In this document: positions 1 to 8,963 of the stretch, piece after piece | Layout of the letters: each line of letters opens with the position of its first letter | Numbering within the stretch: position 1 is the stretch's first letter | From: Ruegeria marisrubri | GTDB lineage: Bacteria; Pseudomonadota; Alphaproteobacteria; Rhodobacterales; Rhodobacteraceae | Reading direction: 5' to 3' | DNA: 64,000 bases | Assembly (NCBI RefSeq): GCF_001507595.1 | Contig: NZ_LQBQ01000004.1 | Location: 45,676 to 109,675 of the forward strand | Made by a program: the position numbers and the translations under genes | Notes under the pieces: generated by a model | Seen by the model: the letters and a program-made list of their open reading frames with translations, nothing else | Database searches by the model: none | What the model was told of the DNA's origin: nothing

Positions 1-249
1 CTCCATTCTCACCCCACCCACAGAGAAACCGAGTTCTTGGTCCTCATCGGGCAAAGGGGCTTGGCCACCCCTCGCAGAGCGATAAAACGGAGTTTGCGGT
101 CCGGGATAGGGCTGGTCGAGCATGAATGAGTTTTCAGTATCCCCGCCATTGACCCAGATGCTCCGGAGTTGCATGTCACCACCAAGAGCCGGATGCGCCA
201 GAAACGCGATAACGAACACCACAAAAATAACCAACATGCTGGAAAGCAT
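1..249 (-). CDS. Hypothetical membrane-anchored protein, partial
   Basis: An open frame of 83 codons runs from an ATG at 249 off the left edge without a stop. The N-terminus (MLSSMLVIFVVFVIAFLAHP) is a hydrophobic signal peptide or membrane anchor, followed by a polar region rich in Gly, Pro and Asp. It lies just downstream of smc on the same strand. The anchor-then-soluble layout makes it look real, but no family is recognised and the Shine-Dalgarno is weak. The longer overlapping reading frame in this stretch runs through smc and is a shadow. Confidence 0.45.
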   Translation of the reverse strand, partial: MLSSMLVIFVVFVIAFLAHPALGGDMQLRSIWVNGGDTENSFMLDQPYPGPQTPFYRSARGGQAPLPDEDQELGFSVGGVRME

Positions 250-283
250 AGCATAAATTGGCCGCTCGCGCTACTGGGCAGGG

Positions 284-3200
284 TCAGGCGACCATCGCTT
301 CGGCCTTCTTGAGGTCCACCGAGACCAGCTGGCTGACGCCCTGTTCCTGCATGGTCACGCCGAACAGCCGGTCCATCCGGGCCATCGTCACCGCGTGGTG
401 GGTGATGATCAGGAACCGCGTGTCGGTCTGGCGGCACATCTCGTCCAGCAGGTCGCAGAAGCGGGTCACGTTGGCATCGTCCAGCGGCGCGTCCACCTCG
501 TCGAGCACGCAGATCGGCGCCGGGTTGGCAAGGAACACCGCAAAGATCAGCGCCATTGCGGTCAGGGTCTGCTCGCCACCGGACAGCAGGCTGAGGGTCG
601 AGAGCTTCTTGCCGGGCGGCTGGCACATGATCTCCAGACCGGCATCCAGCGGGTCCTCGCTTTCGACCATGACCAGATTGGCTTCGCCGCCGCCGAAGAG
701 GTGCTTGAACAGCATGGCGAAGTTGGAATTGACCTGCTCGAAGGCCGTAAGCAGACGCTCGCGCCCTTCGCGGTTCAGGCTGGCGATGCCGCTGCGCAGG
801 GCCTTCACGGCCTCTTCCAGATCGGCCTTCTCGGACTTGAGCGTGTCATATTCTTCCTGGACCTCGCGCGAGTCCTCCTCGGCGCGCAGGTTGACCGCGC
901 CCATCGCGTCGCGCAGACGCTTGAAACGGTTGACCTCGGCCTCCAGCGCGTCGGCGGCCGGCATCTTGTCGGGATCGCCGCCCAGCTGGTTCAGCAACTG
1001 GTTCGGCGTCAGCTGCTGATCCTCGGCGATCCGCTCGGCGGCGGCCACAACGCCCTCTCGCGCGGCCTCGCAGCGGGCCTCGGCGGCGGCGCGGGCTTCG
1101 CGCGCTTCCGAGGCCAGACGTTCCGCCTCGCGTTCGGCCAGGATCGCCTCGCGCTGCCTGGTCTCGGCCTCGGCCAGACGGTCGGCGGCCTCGGCGCGGC
1201 GGGCCTCGGCGGCCTCGATCTGTTCGTTCAACTCCTCGCGGGCCTCGGCGATCTCGCCGGGAACGGCCATGGCCTCGGCCAACTCCTCCTCGGAGGTCGC
1301 CTTGCGCTCGGTCAGTTCCGCGATCCGCTTGCCCGCCGTTTCCAGACGGTGCCGCCAGCCGCTGAGATCCTTGGCCACCTCCTGCGAGCGGCGGGTGCGC
1401 GCCTCGCCCTCGCGCCGCAACTCGTCATGCGTGGAGCGGTGGGTCAGCATGGTGATCCGGGCGGCCTCTACCGTCTGCTTGATGTCCTCGACCCGGGCGC
1501 GGGCGCTGTCCAGATCGCCCAGTTCGGCCAACGCCCCTTCGGCCTCGCGCAGCTGAATGCGCGCCGACATCGCATCTTCCTTGTGGCGATCGACCGCCAG
1601 CGTCAGGGTTTCCAACTTGCCCTGCGCAAGGTTTCGCTCCGCCTCGGCCTTGCTGAGCGCCCGGGCGGCTTCGGCGACCCGATGGTCGGCGGCACGGCGG
1701 GCCTCGCGCGCCCGGCGGTCGGCCTCGGTCACCTCCGCCAGTTGCCGCGACAACGCCTCGTGTGCGGCTCTCGCACCCTCGGCCTGCGCCTCGACCTGTG
1801 CCAGTTGCTGCTTCAGCGCCTCCAGCTTGTTGAGCTGCTCCAGCCGCATCGCTGCCGCGCTCGGCGCATCTTCGGCCCAAGCCCGGAACCCGTCCCAGCG
1901 CCACAGGTCGCCCGAGCGGGAGACCAGCCGCTGGCCGGGCTTGAGCAAGGGTTGCAGCCGCGCACCCTGTTCCGCGTCGATCAGGCCGATCTGGGCGATA
2001 CGGCGGCTGAGGCGGTCGGGTCCCGAGACATGCAGCGCCAGCGGTTCGGCCCCTTCGGGCAGCGGCTGGTCGGCGTCGTAACCCGGCACCTGAACCCAAC
2101 CTGAGGGTCCGTCGCCCTCGACCAGCGGAGCGCGCAGGTCGTCCGCCAGCGCGGCCCCGAGCGCCTTTTCAAAACCCGGCTCGACCCGCAGCAGATCCAG
2201 AACCTGCCCCCCTTCGGCGGTGTCGCGCTCGACCAGCTTGGCCAGCGCGGCGGTTTCGGCCCGGATCGCGCCCAACTCGCCCTCGGCCTCCGAGCGTTTC
2301 GCCCGTGCCTCGGCTTCGCGCGCCTGCGTGTCGTTGCGCAGCTCGTCGGCTGCCGCCAGCGCCTCTTCGGCGGCTTCGGCGGCCTCGCGGGCTTCTTCCT
2401 CGGCCTCCTGCGCGGCCTCGAACGCCTCGCTGGCACGGGCAAGTGCCGTTCGGGCCTCTGTCACGGCGGCCTTGGCCTTTTCCTCTTCGGCCTCGGAGCG
2501 GGCCAGCGTCTTGCGGCTGTCCTCGACGAGGCGCTGCGCCGACTGGTGACGGGCCACCAGACGGGCCATATCCTCGGTTTCCTGCGACAGCAGATCCTCG
2601 CGCTCCTGCAGGACGGCGGCGGCCTCGCGCGCGACCTCGGCGGCCTCGGCCAGCTTGTCATCATGGCCCTCGGCGGCCTTGGCCAGTTCGCGGGCTTCCC
2701 ACTCGAGCCGCTCGATCGTCTCGCCGGCATCCTTGTTCAGGCCGGTTTCGCGCTCGATGTCACGGCCGAGCTGCTGGATCCGCGCGGTCAGGGTTTCGAT
2801 CGTCTGGCGGGCGCGGGTTTCCTGATCGGCCAGCGCGTCGCGCTGCACCTGCTGGCGCTGCAGGACGGCCGCGGCGATTGCTTCTTCCTCGCGCAGCGGC
2901 GGCAGAACCTCGTCCGCCTTGATGCGCGCGGCCTCGGCCTGGCGCGCCGCGGCCTCAGCACGCGACGCCTCGGTGATCCGCTCGCGCAGCTTGTCCTCGG
3001 CCAGTTGACGGGCCATGTCGGCCTCTTTCCAGCGGCGATACAGCAGCATCCCTTCGGCCTGCCGCAACTGTTCGCCAATCTCGCGATAGCGCGCGGCCTG
3101 CCGGGCCTGACGGGCCAGTTGCGCCAGCTGCGCCCCCAACTGTTCCAGCACGTCATCGACGCGGGTCAGGTTGGTTTCGGTGCCTTTCAGCTTGAGTTCG

Positions 3201-3739
3201 GCCTCGTGCCGGCGCTGATACAGGCCCGAAATACCGGCCGCCTCTTCGAGGATCCTGCGGCGTGCCTTGGGCTTGGCGTTGATCAGTTCCGCAATCTGCC
3301 CCTGCCGGACCAGCGCCGGTGAATGGGCACCGGTCGAGGCGTCGGCGAACAGCATCTGGATATCCCGCGCCCGCACGTCCTTGCCATTGGCCTTGTAGGC
3401 GCTGCCCACGTCGCGGGTGATGCGACGGACGATTTCCAGCTGATCGCTGTCATTGAATCCCGAGGGCGCCAGCCGTTCGGAATTGTCGATGATCAGGGAC
3501 ACTTCGGCGAAGTTTCGGGCGGGGCGCGTGGCAGCCCCGGCAAAGATCACGTCCTCCATCCCGCCGCCGCGCATGGCCTTGGGACGGTTTTCGCCCATGA
3601 CCCAGCGCAGCGCCTCCAACAGGTTCGACTTGCCACAGCCATTCGGACCGACCACACCCGTCAGCCCCTCCGCGATGATCAGATCAGTCGGGTCAACGAA
3701 GCTTTTGAAGCCGGTAAGTCTGAGCCTGTTGAAACGCAA
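284..3739 (-). CDS. smc: Chromosome segregation ATPase SMC
   Basis: Structural maintenance of chromosomes protein, the core ATPase of the SMC-ScpAB condensin that compacts and helps segregate the chromosome. At 1151 aa it has the usual length. The N-terminal head has the Walker A motif GPNGCGKSN near residue 33. Two very long Ala/Glu/Arg-rich coiled coils flank a hinge at about residues 500-630. The C-terminal head has the signature LSGGEQTLTA and the Walker B region ending CVLDEVDAPLDD. The start is a TTG at 3739, chosen because MRFNRLRLTGFKSFVDPTDL matches the family N-terminus; the nearby ATG is in another frame. The gene appears monocistronic in this window. Confidence 0.97.
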   Translation of the reverse strand: MRFNRLRLTGFKSFVDPTDLIIAEGLTGVVGPNGCGKSNLLEALRWVMGENRPKAMRGGGMEDVIFAGAATRPARNFAEVSLIIDNSERLAPSGFNDSDQLEIVRRITRDVGSAYKANGKDVRARDIQMLFADASTGAHSPALVRQGQIAELINAKPKARRRILEEAAGISGLYQRRHEAELKLKGTETNLTRVDDVLEQLGAQLAQLARQARQAARYREIGEQLRQAEGMLLYRRWKEADMARQLAEDKLRERITEASRAEAAARQAEAARIKADEVLPPLREEEAIAAAVLQRQQVQRDALADQETRARQTIETLTARIQQLGRDIERETGLNKDAGETIERLEWEARELAKAAEGHDDKLAEAAEVAREAAAVLQEREDLLSQETEDMARLVARHQSAQRLVEDSRKTLARSEAEEEKAKAAVTEARTALARASEAFEAAQEAEEEAREAAEAAEEALAAADELRNDTQAREAEARAKRSEAEGELGAIRAETAALAKLVERDTAEGGQVLDLLRVEPGFEKALGAALADDLRAPLVEGDGPSGWVQVPGYDADQPLPEGAEPLALHVSGPDRLSRRIAQIGLIDAEQGARLQPLLKPGQRLVSRSGDLWRWDGFRAWAEDAPSAAAMRLEQLNKLEALKQQLAQVEAQAEGARAAHEALSRQLAEVTEADRRAREARRAADHRVAEAARALSKAEAERNLAQGKLETLTLAVDRHKEDAMSARIQLREAEGALAELGDLDSARARVEDIKQTVEAARITMLTHRSTHDELRREGEARTRRSQEVAKDLSGWRHRLETAGKRIAELTERKATSEEELAEAMAVPGEIAEAREELNEQIEAAEARRAEAADRLAEAETRQREAILAEREAERLASEAREARAAAEARCEAAREGVVAAAERIAEDQQLTPNQLLNQLGGDPDKMPAADALEAEVNRFKRLRDAMGAVNLRAEEDSREVQEEYDTLKSEKADLEEAVKALRSGIASLNREGRERLLTAFEQVNSNFAMLFKHLFGGGEANLVMVESEDPLDAGLEIMCQPPGKKLSTLSLLSGGEQTLTAMALIFAVFLANPAPICVLDEVDAPLDDANVTRFCDLLDEMCRQTDTRFLIITHHAVTMARMDRLFGVTMQEQGVSQLVSVDLKKAEAMVA

Positions 3740-3834
3740 GGGTCGTCATCCATGATTCCCGTGGAGTCCGAGTCTGCGCGCTGGAAGGGCGATGAGTCAA
3801 TGTTGATGCGCAGGATATAGCCTGCGCGCCCAAG

Positions 3835-3843
3835 TTATCCACA
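3835..3843 (+). promoter_or_regulatory. DnaA-box-like nonamer upstream of smc
   Basis: The intergenic region between smc and the lipoprotein gene holds a perfect match to the consensus DnaA box TTATCCACA. A small hairpin lies beside it (GCGCAGG at 3808-3814 pairing with CCTGCGC at 3821-3827). A single box can occur by chance, so a role in controlling smc is inference only. Confidence 0.3.
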
Positions 3844-3879
3844 ATATCTTGCCCATCTCAGGGTCACTGGGGGGGGCGA

Positions 3880-4269
3880 TCAATACGGGTAGCACTGGAA
3901 CTCGTCATAACCGTCGCCGCCCCAATAGTCGAAGCATTCGTAATTCGGGGTAGAACGAACCGTTTGCAGCAATCGGCGGCCTTCGGCCTGGTCGCAGCCC
4001 AGGACGCCCGTCGTCACGGCGGCATCCCCCATAACCTCCATCACGGGGCATCCGGACGCTTGCGCCATGGCAATCTCTGCCCTGTCCCGGATCGGCCCCA
4101 GCCGTGGCGCATACTGCCGGTTGACGCGAACAGCTTCGGCAAGATTGCCCCGTACGCGAACGTCGAAAATGCTGCCGTCAACCTCGACCCGGGTGGCGGG
4201 AACGCCTGCGAAATGGGGGGTTGCCTGCGCGCAGGACATCAGGAGGAGAAACGAAAGGATCCACTTCAT
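3880..4269 (-). CDS. Small putative lipoprotein of unknown function
   Basis: A 129-aa protein whose start was set at MKWILSFLLL because this gives a short lipoprotein signal with lipobox L-M-S-C and modified Cys at about residue 13. The longer upstream frame has no signal. The mature part contains an even number of further Cys residues (GCPVMEV, GCDQAEG, ECFDYW, FQCYPY), which suggests disulfides in the periplasm. It ends in an aromatic/acidic tail (YWGGDGYDEFQCYPY). Family unknown to me; similar small lipoproteins are common in this group. It is transcribed towards smc, 140 bp away, and divergently from the GntR regulator. Confidence 0.7.
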   Translation of the reverse strand: MKWILSFLLLMSCAQATPHFAGVPATRVEVDGSIFDVRVRGNLAEAVRVNRQYAPRLGPIRDRAEIAMAQASGCPVMEVMGDAAVTTGVLGCDQAEGRRLLQTVRSTPNYECFDYWGGDGYDEFQCYPY

Positions 4270-4433
4270 GCCGTCACAATCCGCAGCCAACGTTAACGAT
4301 TCGTTTCCGACCCCGCCATGCGCTCCGGAATGTGTGTCCTGCCGTTCTGAAAACGCGTGATGACGCAGGCGCAAATCTTGAAGAACACCCTTTTGTGTGG
4401 TCATCTGTTTTGACCAATTCTAACGAGCGCGAG

Positions 4434-5204
4434 ATGCCTTTCCAGAAAGTCCAATCCGAAAAGCTGTCGACCGCAGTCGTTCGCCAGATCGAACTGCTCA
4501 TTTTGCGGGGAATCCTGAGGCCCGGAGAACGGTTGCCCTCCGAACGCGAACTTGCCGAGCGTTTGGGCGTTTCACGGCCTTCGCTGCGTGATGCCATCGC
4601 CGAGTTGCAGGAGCAAGGGTTGCTGACTGCGAAGGCCGGGTCGGGGATTTACGTGGCCGAGGTTCTGGGCTCGGCCTTTTCGCCGGCCCTGATCCGCCTG
4701 TTCGGAACTCATGACGAGGCCGTTTTCGACTATCTCTCGTTCCGCCGGGACATGGAGGGGCTGGCGGCCGAACGGGCGGCGCGGCTGGGGTCGCAGAGCG
4801 ATCTGAAGGTGATCCAGAAGATCTTTGACAAGATGGAAGCCGCCCACGCCAAACGTGCCGCCGACGACGAGGCCCAACTGGATGCGCAGTTCCACATGGC
4901 GATCATCGAGGCGAGCCACAATGTCGTCATGCTGCACATGATGCGGTCGATGTTCGATCTGCTGCGGCAGGGCGTTTTCTACAATCGAAAAATCATGTTC
5001 CACCAGCGAACCACCCGCGAGGCGATCCTGAACCAGCACCGCGCGATCAACCAGGCACTTCAGGCCCGCGACCCGGCAGGCTCTCGTGCGGCGGTCGAGG
5101 CGCATCTGAACTATGTCGAGCAATGCCTGGCCGACCACCAGAAGGCCGAGCAGAACGAAGCCATCGCACGCCAGAGGCTACAGCACGAAACTCGGCGCGG
5201 GTGA
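4434..5204 (+). CDS. GntR/FadR-family transcriptional regulator (PdhR/LldR-like)
   Basis: A 256-aa regulator with an N-terminal GntR winged helix (about residues 8-75; GERLPSERELAERLGVSRPS is the family signature) and a C-terminal all-helical FCD ligand-binding domain (about residues 95-235). The FCD domain shows the usual metal-site pattern of an Asp followed by spaced His residues (QLDAQFHMAI, later HRAINQAL and EAHLNYVEQ). FCD regulators typically sense carboxylic acids such as pyruvate, lactate or glycolate; which one cannot be told here. The start at 4434 (MPFQKVQSEKL) fits the family; the frame is open further upstream but that part is not conserved-looking. No obvious target gene lies beside it. 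Confidence 0.85.
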   Translation: MPFQKVQSEKLSTAVVRQIELLILRGILRPGERLPSERELAERLGVSRPSLRDAIAELQEQGLLTAKAGSGIYVAEVLGSAFSPALIRLFGTHDEAVFDYLSFRRDMEGLAAERAARLGSQSDLKVIQKIFDKMEAAHAKRAADDEAQLDAQFHMAIIEASHNVVMLHMMRSMFDLLRQGVFYNRKIMFHQRTTREAILNQHRAINQALQARDPAGSRAAVEAHLNYVEQCLADHQKAEQNEAIARQRLQHETRRG

Positions 5205-5242
5205 AAAACCCGGCGCCAGTCCTGAACCTTTGGAATCCGACG

Positions 5243-5272
5243 AAAAAAGCCCGGCCTCATGGGCCGGGCTTG
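5243..5272 (-). terminator. Rho-independent terminator of the F0 ATP synthase operon
   Basis: A perfect 10-bp stem (AAGCCCGGCC at 5248-5257, GGCCGGGCTT at 5263-5272) with a 5-base loop. On the minus strand the stem is followed by a run of T, 22 bp beyond the atpF stop. It may also stop plus-strand transcripts from the GntR gene, though the plus-strand U-tract is poor. Confidence 0.88.
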
Positions 5273-5293
5273 TCTTGATCGCGTCGAAACCGC

Positions 5294-5854
5294 TTAGTGC
5301 AGTTTGGCGTCCACGTCAGCAATGGCCGCGTCGATCAGTTTGTTGGCCTGGGCGGCAGTCATCTGCTTGGCCAGAATTTCGCCTGCTGCCGCGACGGCAA
5401 CCGCAATCGCCTGATCACGCACTTCCTTGATCGCCGAAGCCTCGGCCGAGGCGATCTGGTCCTGCGCGGCGGCCAGACGGCGCGCGATCGAGGTTTCCAG
5501 ATCCTTCTTGGCCTGTTCAGCGGCCAGAACGGCGTCTTCCTTGGCGGCTGCGACGATGGCATCAGCCTGAGCCTGCACTTCACGCTGCTTGCGCTCGTAG
5601 GACGCCAGAAGGGTCTGCGCTTCTTCGCGCAGTTCCCGGGCTTCGTCGAGTTCGGCCTGAATCCCTTGGGCGCGATTGTCCAGCGCGCCACCGATCATGC
5701 CGGGCACCTTGAAGTAGAACAGCACGGCAACGAACACGATGAACGCGATGGTCACCACGAAGTCGGTGTTGCCCAGCGAGAAGAACGGGCCGCTTGCGGC
5801 AAAAGCCGGGCTGGCGGCACCTGCGGTCAGGATAAGGGCGAGAATGTTGCGCAT
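5294..5854 (-). CDS. atpF: F0F1 ATP synthase subunit b
   Basis: Subunit b of the F0 sector, part of the peripheral stalk that holds F1 against rotation. The 186-aa protein has a Sec-type signal-like N-terminus ([20 protein letters not shown]), one transmembrane segment at about residues 31-50 ([20 protein letters not shown]) and a long charged, Ala/Glu-rich helix to the C-terminus. The cleavable leader is typical of this subunit in Rhodobacteraceae. It is the last gene of the operon, 5 bp after the b' gene, and is followed directly by a strong terminator. Confidence 0.93.
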   Translation of the reverse strand: MRNILALILTAGAASPAFAASGPFFSLGNTDFVVTIAFIVFVAVLFYFKVPGMIGGALDNRAQGIQAELDEARELREEAQTLLASYERKQREVQAQADAIVAAAKEDAVLAAEQAKKDLETSIARRLAAAQDQIASAEASAIKEVRDQAIAVAVAAAGEILAKQMTAAQANKLIDAAIADVDAKLH

Positions 5855-5859
5855 GTCTC

Positions 5860-6405
5860 TTATCCTTTCATCCGGGCATCGACCGCACCCGCGATGGCGT
5901 CGGCATCGGCCTTACCACCCAGAGCGGTGACGAGTTCGGTCGCCGTGTCCTTGGCAACCAGTTTAATGCTTTCCAGCGCACCGGCGCGGATCTCGGCAAT
6001 CGCCTTTTCCGACTCGGCCGCCTTGGCAGCGATTTCCGCATCCGCCTTGGCGATGGCGTCGTCCAGATCTGCCTGGATCTCGGCACGGGCCTCGGAAGCG
6101 ATGCGCTGCGCTTCGGCACGGGCATCCGCCAGCGCCTTGTTGTAGGCCTCTTCGGCCTCGACCGCCTTGGCCTTCAGGTCTTCGGCCGCAGCGAGGTCGT
6201 TGGTGATGGTCCCCTTCCGCTCGGCCAGGATCGCCGCGATACGGGGCAGAGCCACGCGGGACAGGACCAGAAAGACGACGACCAGCGTAACGACGAGCCA
6301 GAAGATCTGGTTCGGGAACCAGTCGAAGCAAAGCTGCGGCATCCCGATGGCAGAGCCATGAGAGTCGACGCAGGTTCCTACTGCTCCGGTTGTTTCAGTC
6401 GCCAT
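5860..6405 (-). CDS. atpX: F0F1 ATP synthase subunit b'
   Basis: The second b-type stalk subunit (b', also called AtpG or AtpF2), found in photosynthetic bacteria, chloroplasts and many alphaproteobacteria, where b and b' form a heterodimer. The 181-aa protein has a short N-terminal tail, one membrane helix at about residues 35-55 ([20 protein letters not shown]) and a long Ala/Glu-rich coiled coil. [13 protein letters not shown] just after the membrane segment is characteristic of b-type subunits. It lies between atpE and atpF, as in Rhodobacter. Confidence 0.92.
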   Translation of the reverse strand: MATETTGAVGTCVDSHGSAIGMPQLCFDWFPNQIFWLVVTLVVVFLVLSRVALPRIAAILAERKGTITNDLAAAEDLKAKAVEAEEAYNKALADARAEAQRIASEARAEIQADLDDAIAKADAEIAAKAAESEKAIAEIRAGALESIKLVAKDTATELVTALGGKADADAIAGAVDARMKG

Positions 6406-6436
6406 GATGTCCTCCGTCGGAACTTTGTCTTTACAA

Positions 6437-6467
6437 CGGGCGGGCCGCTATGGCCTGGGCCCACCCG
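6437..6467 (-). promoter_or_regulatory. Strand-specific hairpin between atpE and atpX
   Basis: In the 86-bp gap a 10-bp stem forms (6437-6446 with 6458-6467, 11-base loop). As minus-strand RNA it pairs completely, with one G-U; as plus-strand RNA the same position is a C-A mismatch. No U-tract follows, so an mRNA-stabilising 3' structure for atpE is more likely than a terminator. It could help make more c subunit than b, which the complex needs; this is inference. Confidence 0.5.
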
Positions 6468-6491
6468 CGCGTAAGGATCAGGTTCCGCAGG

Positions 6492-6716
6492 TTAGACGGC
6501 GAACATCAGCAGCAGCGACACGAGGAATGCGAAGATCCCCAGGGCTTCTGCGAATGCGATACCGATGAACAGGGTTGCGGTCTGCGAAGCGGCGGCCGAG
6601 GGGTTGCGCAGGGCGCCGGCCAGGAAGTTGCCTGCCACGTTGCCCACCCCGATTGCGGCTGCGCCCGAACCGATTGCTGCCAGGCCTGCGCCGATGTGTG
6701 CGAGATCGCCTTCCAT
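6492..6716 (-). CDS. atpE: F0F1 ATP synthase subunit c (proteolipid)
   Basis: The 74-aa hairpin proteolipid that forms the rotating ring of F0. Two hydrophobic helices flank the polar loop ([10 protein letters not shown]). The ion-binding carboxylate is Glu57 in [11 protein letters not shown]. No sodium-site residues are evident around it, so protons are the probable coupling ion. The first helix carries the Gly/Ala-rich packing motif ([17 protein letters not shown]). The gene is preceded by a strong AGGAGA ribosome site, and gaps of 70-86 bp on both sides set it apart from its tightly packed neighbours, consistent with separate tuning of its expression. Confidence 0.96.
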   Translation of the reverse strand: MEGDLAHIGAGLAAIGSGAAAIGVGNVAGNFLAGALRNPSAAASQTATLFIGIAFAEALGIFAFLVSLLLMFAV

Positions 6717-6786
6717 GATGATGTCTCCTTACGATTTGGAAGTTTCGATGTAGGGTTATCGTTCCTGTGCCGGGATCAGGTCCCGA

Positions 6787-7575
6787 TCAGTGATGCGGAT
6801 GCAGAGCGTCCTTGAGATAGACACAGGTCAGAATGGTGAAAACGTAGGCCTGGATGAAGGCCACCAGGACCTCGAGGCCATACATTGCGGTGATCGCCAG
6901 GACCGACACGGGCGAGATCGCGGCGACGGCTGCAAAGCCTGCGAACACCTTGATCACCGCGTGGCCTGCCATGACGTTGCCGGCAAGACGAATGGAGTGG
7001 CTGACCGGACGAACGAAATACGAGATCAGTTCGATGATCGCCAGGATCGGGCGGAGCGCCAGCGGCGCGCTCGACACCCAGAACAGGCTCAGGAAACCGG
7101 CGCCGTTCTTGACGAAGCCCAGAACGGTCACGGTCAGGAACACCGCCAGAGCAAGCACCACGGTCACGGCGAAATGCGAGGTGGTGGTGAACGACATGGG
7201 CAGCAGACCCAGGAAGTTCGCGGTGACGATGAACATGAACAGCGTCATGACATAGGGGAAGTACTTGACGCCTTCCTTGCCGCAGATGTCCTCGAGCATC
7301 TTGTAGATGAAGCCATAGGCCAGTTCCGCGATGGACTGCATGCGGGTCGGGACGATGGCGCGCTTCGAGGTGCTCAGCACCAGCAGGCCGATGATCGCCA
7401 GAATGGCCAGCGCCATCCACAGGGTCACGTTTGTGGGCGTGTACCAGGCAATCGTGTCACCGCCGAAGAGCGGCTTGACGATGAACTGGTCCATCGGGTG
7501 GAACACCAGGCTGCCGCCTTCTGCTGCATGTTCCGCGCCTTCGGCGCCGTGTGCTGCGGTGGTCTCGCTTGCCAC
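6787..7575 (-). CDS. atpB: F0F1 ATP synthase subunit a
   Basis: The stator channel subunit that carries protons to and from the c ring. The 262-aa protein is strongly hydrophobic, with five to six membrane helices. The essential Arg is in the penultimate helix ([19 protein letters not shown]) and the conserved segment [11 protein letters not shown] lies earlier. The N-terminus is soluble and His-containing. It starts 2 bp after the atpI stop, suggesting translational coupling, and is followed by atpE. Confidence 0.96.
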   Translation of the reverse strand: MASETTAAHGAEGAEHAAEGGSLVFHPMDQFIVKPLFGGDTIAWYTPTNVTLWMALAILAIIGLLVLSTSKRAIVPTRMQSIAELAYGFIYKMLEDICGKEGVKYFPYVMTLFMFIVTANFLGLLPMSFTTTSHFAVTVVLALAVFLTVTVLGFVKNGAGFLSLFWVSSAPLALRPILAIIELISYFVRPVSHSIRLAGNVMAGHAVIKVFAGFAAVAAISPVSVLAITAMYGLEVLVAFIQAYVFTILTCVYLKDALHPHH

Positions 7576-7577
7576 GT

Positions 7578-7928
7578 TCAGTCCCTCTCGTCCTTTTCGG
7601 CCGATGCCTCGGCCGCCTTTTGTTTCTCTTGGACCTCTTGCGCGCTGCGGAGCATGACTTTCACCCCGGCGGCAAGGCCCAGCAATGTGAACAGCACCAG
7701 AAAGATCGGGATCGTCCCGAACAGGCTGTCCAGCCCGTATCCGATGCCAAATCCGATCCCCAGACCGGACACCATCTCGATGACCATCCGCCAGGCCAGT
7801 TCGCCCCCGGATATGTCAGCGTCCGCGCGGGCCTTGGGCTGGTTCGCCTTTTTCGCCGCCTCGATCTTCGCCTCAAGCTGCGACAGGCGCTGCTTTTGGT
7901 CCTCATCCGTCAACGACGTCGTCCTCAC
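7578..7928 (-). CDS. atpI: ATP synthase assembly protein AtpI
   Basis: First gene of the F0 operon; AtpI proteins assist assembly of the c ring. The 116-aa protein has a charged N-terminal coiled region (about residues 8-35), two membrane helices (about 48-95, containing [24 protein letters not shown] split by a short turn) and a charged C-terminus. The family shows weak sequence conservation; position directly before atpB is the main support together with the two-helix layout. The operon promoter should lie in 7929-8090. Confidence 0.9.
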   Translation of the reverse strand: MRTTSLTDEDQKQRLSQLEAKIEAAKKANQPKARADADISGGELAWRMVIEMVSGLGIGFGIGYGLDSLFGTIPIFLVLFTLLGLAAGVKVMLRSAQEVQEKQKAAEASAEKDERD

Positions 7929-8097
7929 GCTTTCTTGGGCATGGTGCTAAGGCGGAGAGGGCTCAGAGTCAACGACGCAGTTTGGCTTTGCAGAAAACGA
8001 TTAAACCATTGTTTTTATGCGAAACTCCCCAACCCCGAGGTATGTGCGACCTTGCGTCCAAACGCCTGTTAGCGCGAAAGTCGCGGATTCAGCATAT

Positions 8098-8113
8098 TCA
8101 ACCAAATGGTTGA
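8098..8113 (+). promoter_or_regulatory. Palindromic operator overlapping the ArsR start codon
   Basis: TCAACCA and TGGTTGA form a 7-bp inverted repeat separated by two bases. The ATG at 8106 lies inside the right arm. Such palindromes around the start are common for small ArsR/SdpR-type repressors and suggest autorepression. Confidence 0.55.
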
Positions 8114-8477
8114 CGATATGCGCGCCATGTGGTTCTGCCAAAGCATGTCCGAAGATCTCGACACCATCTTTGCCGCCCTGGCCGACCCGACCCGGCGCGC
8201 CATCCTGGCGATGCTGCTCGAGGATGACATGGCGGTCACGGATGTGGCCGAGCCCTTCGAAATGTCGCTGGCGGCGATTTCGAAACACCTGACCATTCTC
8301 ACCCGCGCCGGCCTGATCAGCCAAGAGAAACGGGGACGGGTCAAATGGTGCAAGCTGGAGCCAGACGCAATGCGGGCCGCCTCGGTGTGGATGCAGGGCT
8401 TTGGCCAGTTCGAGCCGGTGAACCTGGATGCGTTCGAGCGGTTTCTGGAAACCGAGCTGCCCGGCGGCAAAAGCTGA
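8106..8477 (+). CDS. ArsR-family winged-helix transcriptional regulator
   Basis: A small repressor, 123 aa from the ATG at 8106. LADPTRRAILAMLLEDDMAV and the recognition helix MSLAAISKHLTILTRAGLI are hallmarks of the ArsR/SmtB fold in the SdpR-like branch. The metal-binding ELCVCDL motif is missing, so metal sensing is unlikely. An alternative start at 8145 (MSEDLDTIFAALADP) would match most relatives better and would leave the palindrome entirely upstream of the coding region. In this branch a SRPBCC-domain gene often follows, but none is present here; the next gene is uspA on the other strand. Confidence 0.85.
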   Translation: MVDDMRAMWFCQSMSEDLDTIFAALADPTRRAILAMLLEDDMAVTDVAEPFEMSLAAISKHLTILTRAGLISQEKRGRVKWCKLEPDAMRAASVWMQGFGQFEPVNLDAFERFLETELPGGKS

Positions 8478-8485
8478 CCCCGCCC

Positions 8486-8899
8486 CTAGCGCACGACGAA
8501 AACCGAAACGGTCGCGTGCTTGGCCAGATAGCCGGCATGGCTGGACATCACATAGTCCGTAATGCGCGGCGCATGGGTTCCGATGATGATCAGATCCGCA
8601 TCGATCTCTTCGGCAGCGCGCACAAGGTCCGAGTCCACCTCGACGGGAATGTCGTGCGACGTGATATTGTGTATCTCGACCGCGGCCCCGCTTTTTTCAT
8701 GCAACGCTTCGGACACCGTGGCCAATGCCTCTTTGATCGTCTCCGGCGTGTGCGGAGCATCTGTCATGCCCGTCCCGGTAACACTGACGATGGTTATCCG
8801 CGCGCCCATGAATTTCGCCATCTCGGCCGCCACATCCATGGCCTTGGACACTTCGGGCGGCATATGCAGGTCTACCGGTATCATGATGTGATTGAACAT
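8486..8899 (-). CDS. Universal stress protein UspA family
   Basis: A single-domain 137-aa universal stress protein. The N-terminal strand (MFNHIMIPVDLHMP) with the conserved Asp and the C-terminal segment (DLIIIGTHAPRITDYVMSSHAGYLAKHATVSVFVVR) follow the Usp fold. The ATP-binding pattern Gly-2x-Gly-9x-Gly-Ser/Thr is only partly kept (GTHA then SSHAGYL), so nucleotide binding is uncertain. It converges on the ArsR gene with only 8 bp between stops. A good AGGAGG-like ribosome site precedes the start. Confidence 0.9.
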   Translation of the reverse strand: MFNHIMIPVDLHMPPEVSKAMDVAAEMAKFMGARITIVSVTGTGMTDAPHTPETIKEALATVSEALHEKSGAAVEIHNITSHDIPVEVDSDLVRAAEEIDADLIIIGTHAPRITDYVMSSHAGYLAKHATVSVFVVR

Positions 8900-8963
8900 C
8901 AGCGCCCTCCTTGGTGATTTTCCACAATGATACCCGACCGAAGCGCCAAAGTCTTGATCGACG

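Noticed and set aside
9..626. 205-codon minus-strand frame at the left edge
   Set aside because: It runs through the end of smc out of frame; the neighbouring frame starting at 249 with a hydrophobic leader is the better candidate.
395..2104. 569-codon plus-strand frame and many other long frames opposite smc
   Set aside because: They are antisense to the smc coiled coil; high GC and Ala/Glu/Arg codon use leave the other frames open. No motifs or ribosome sites.
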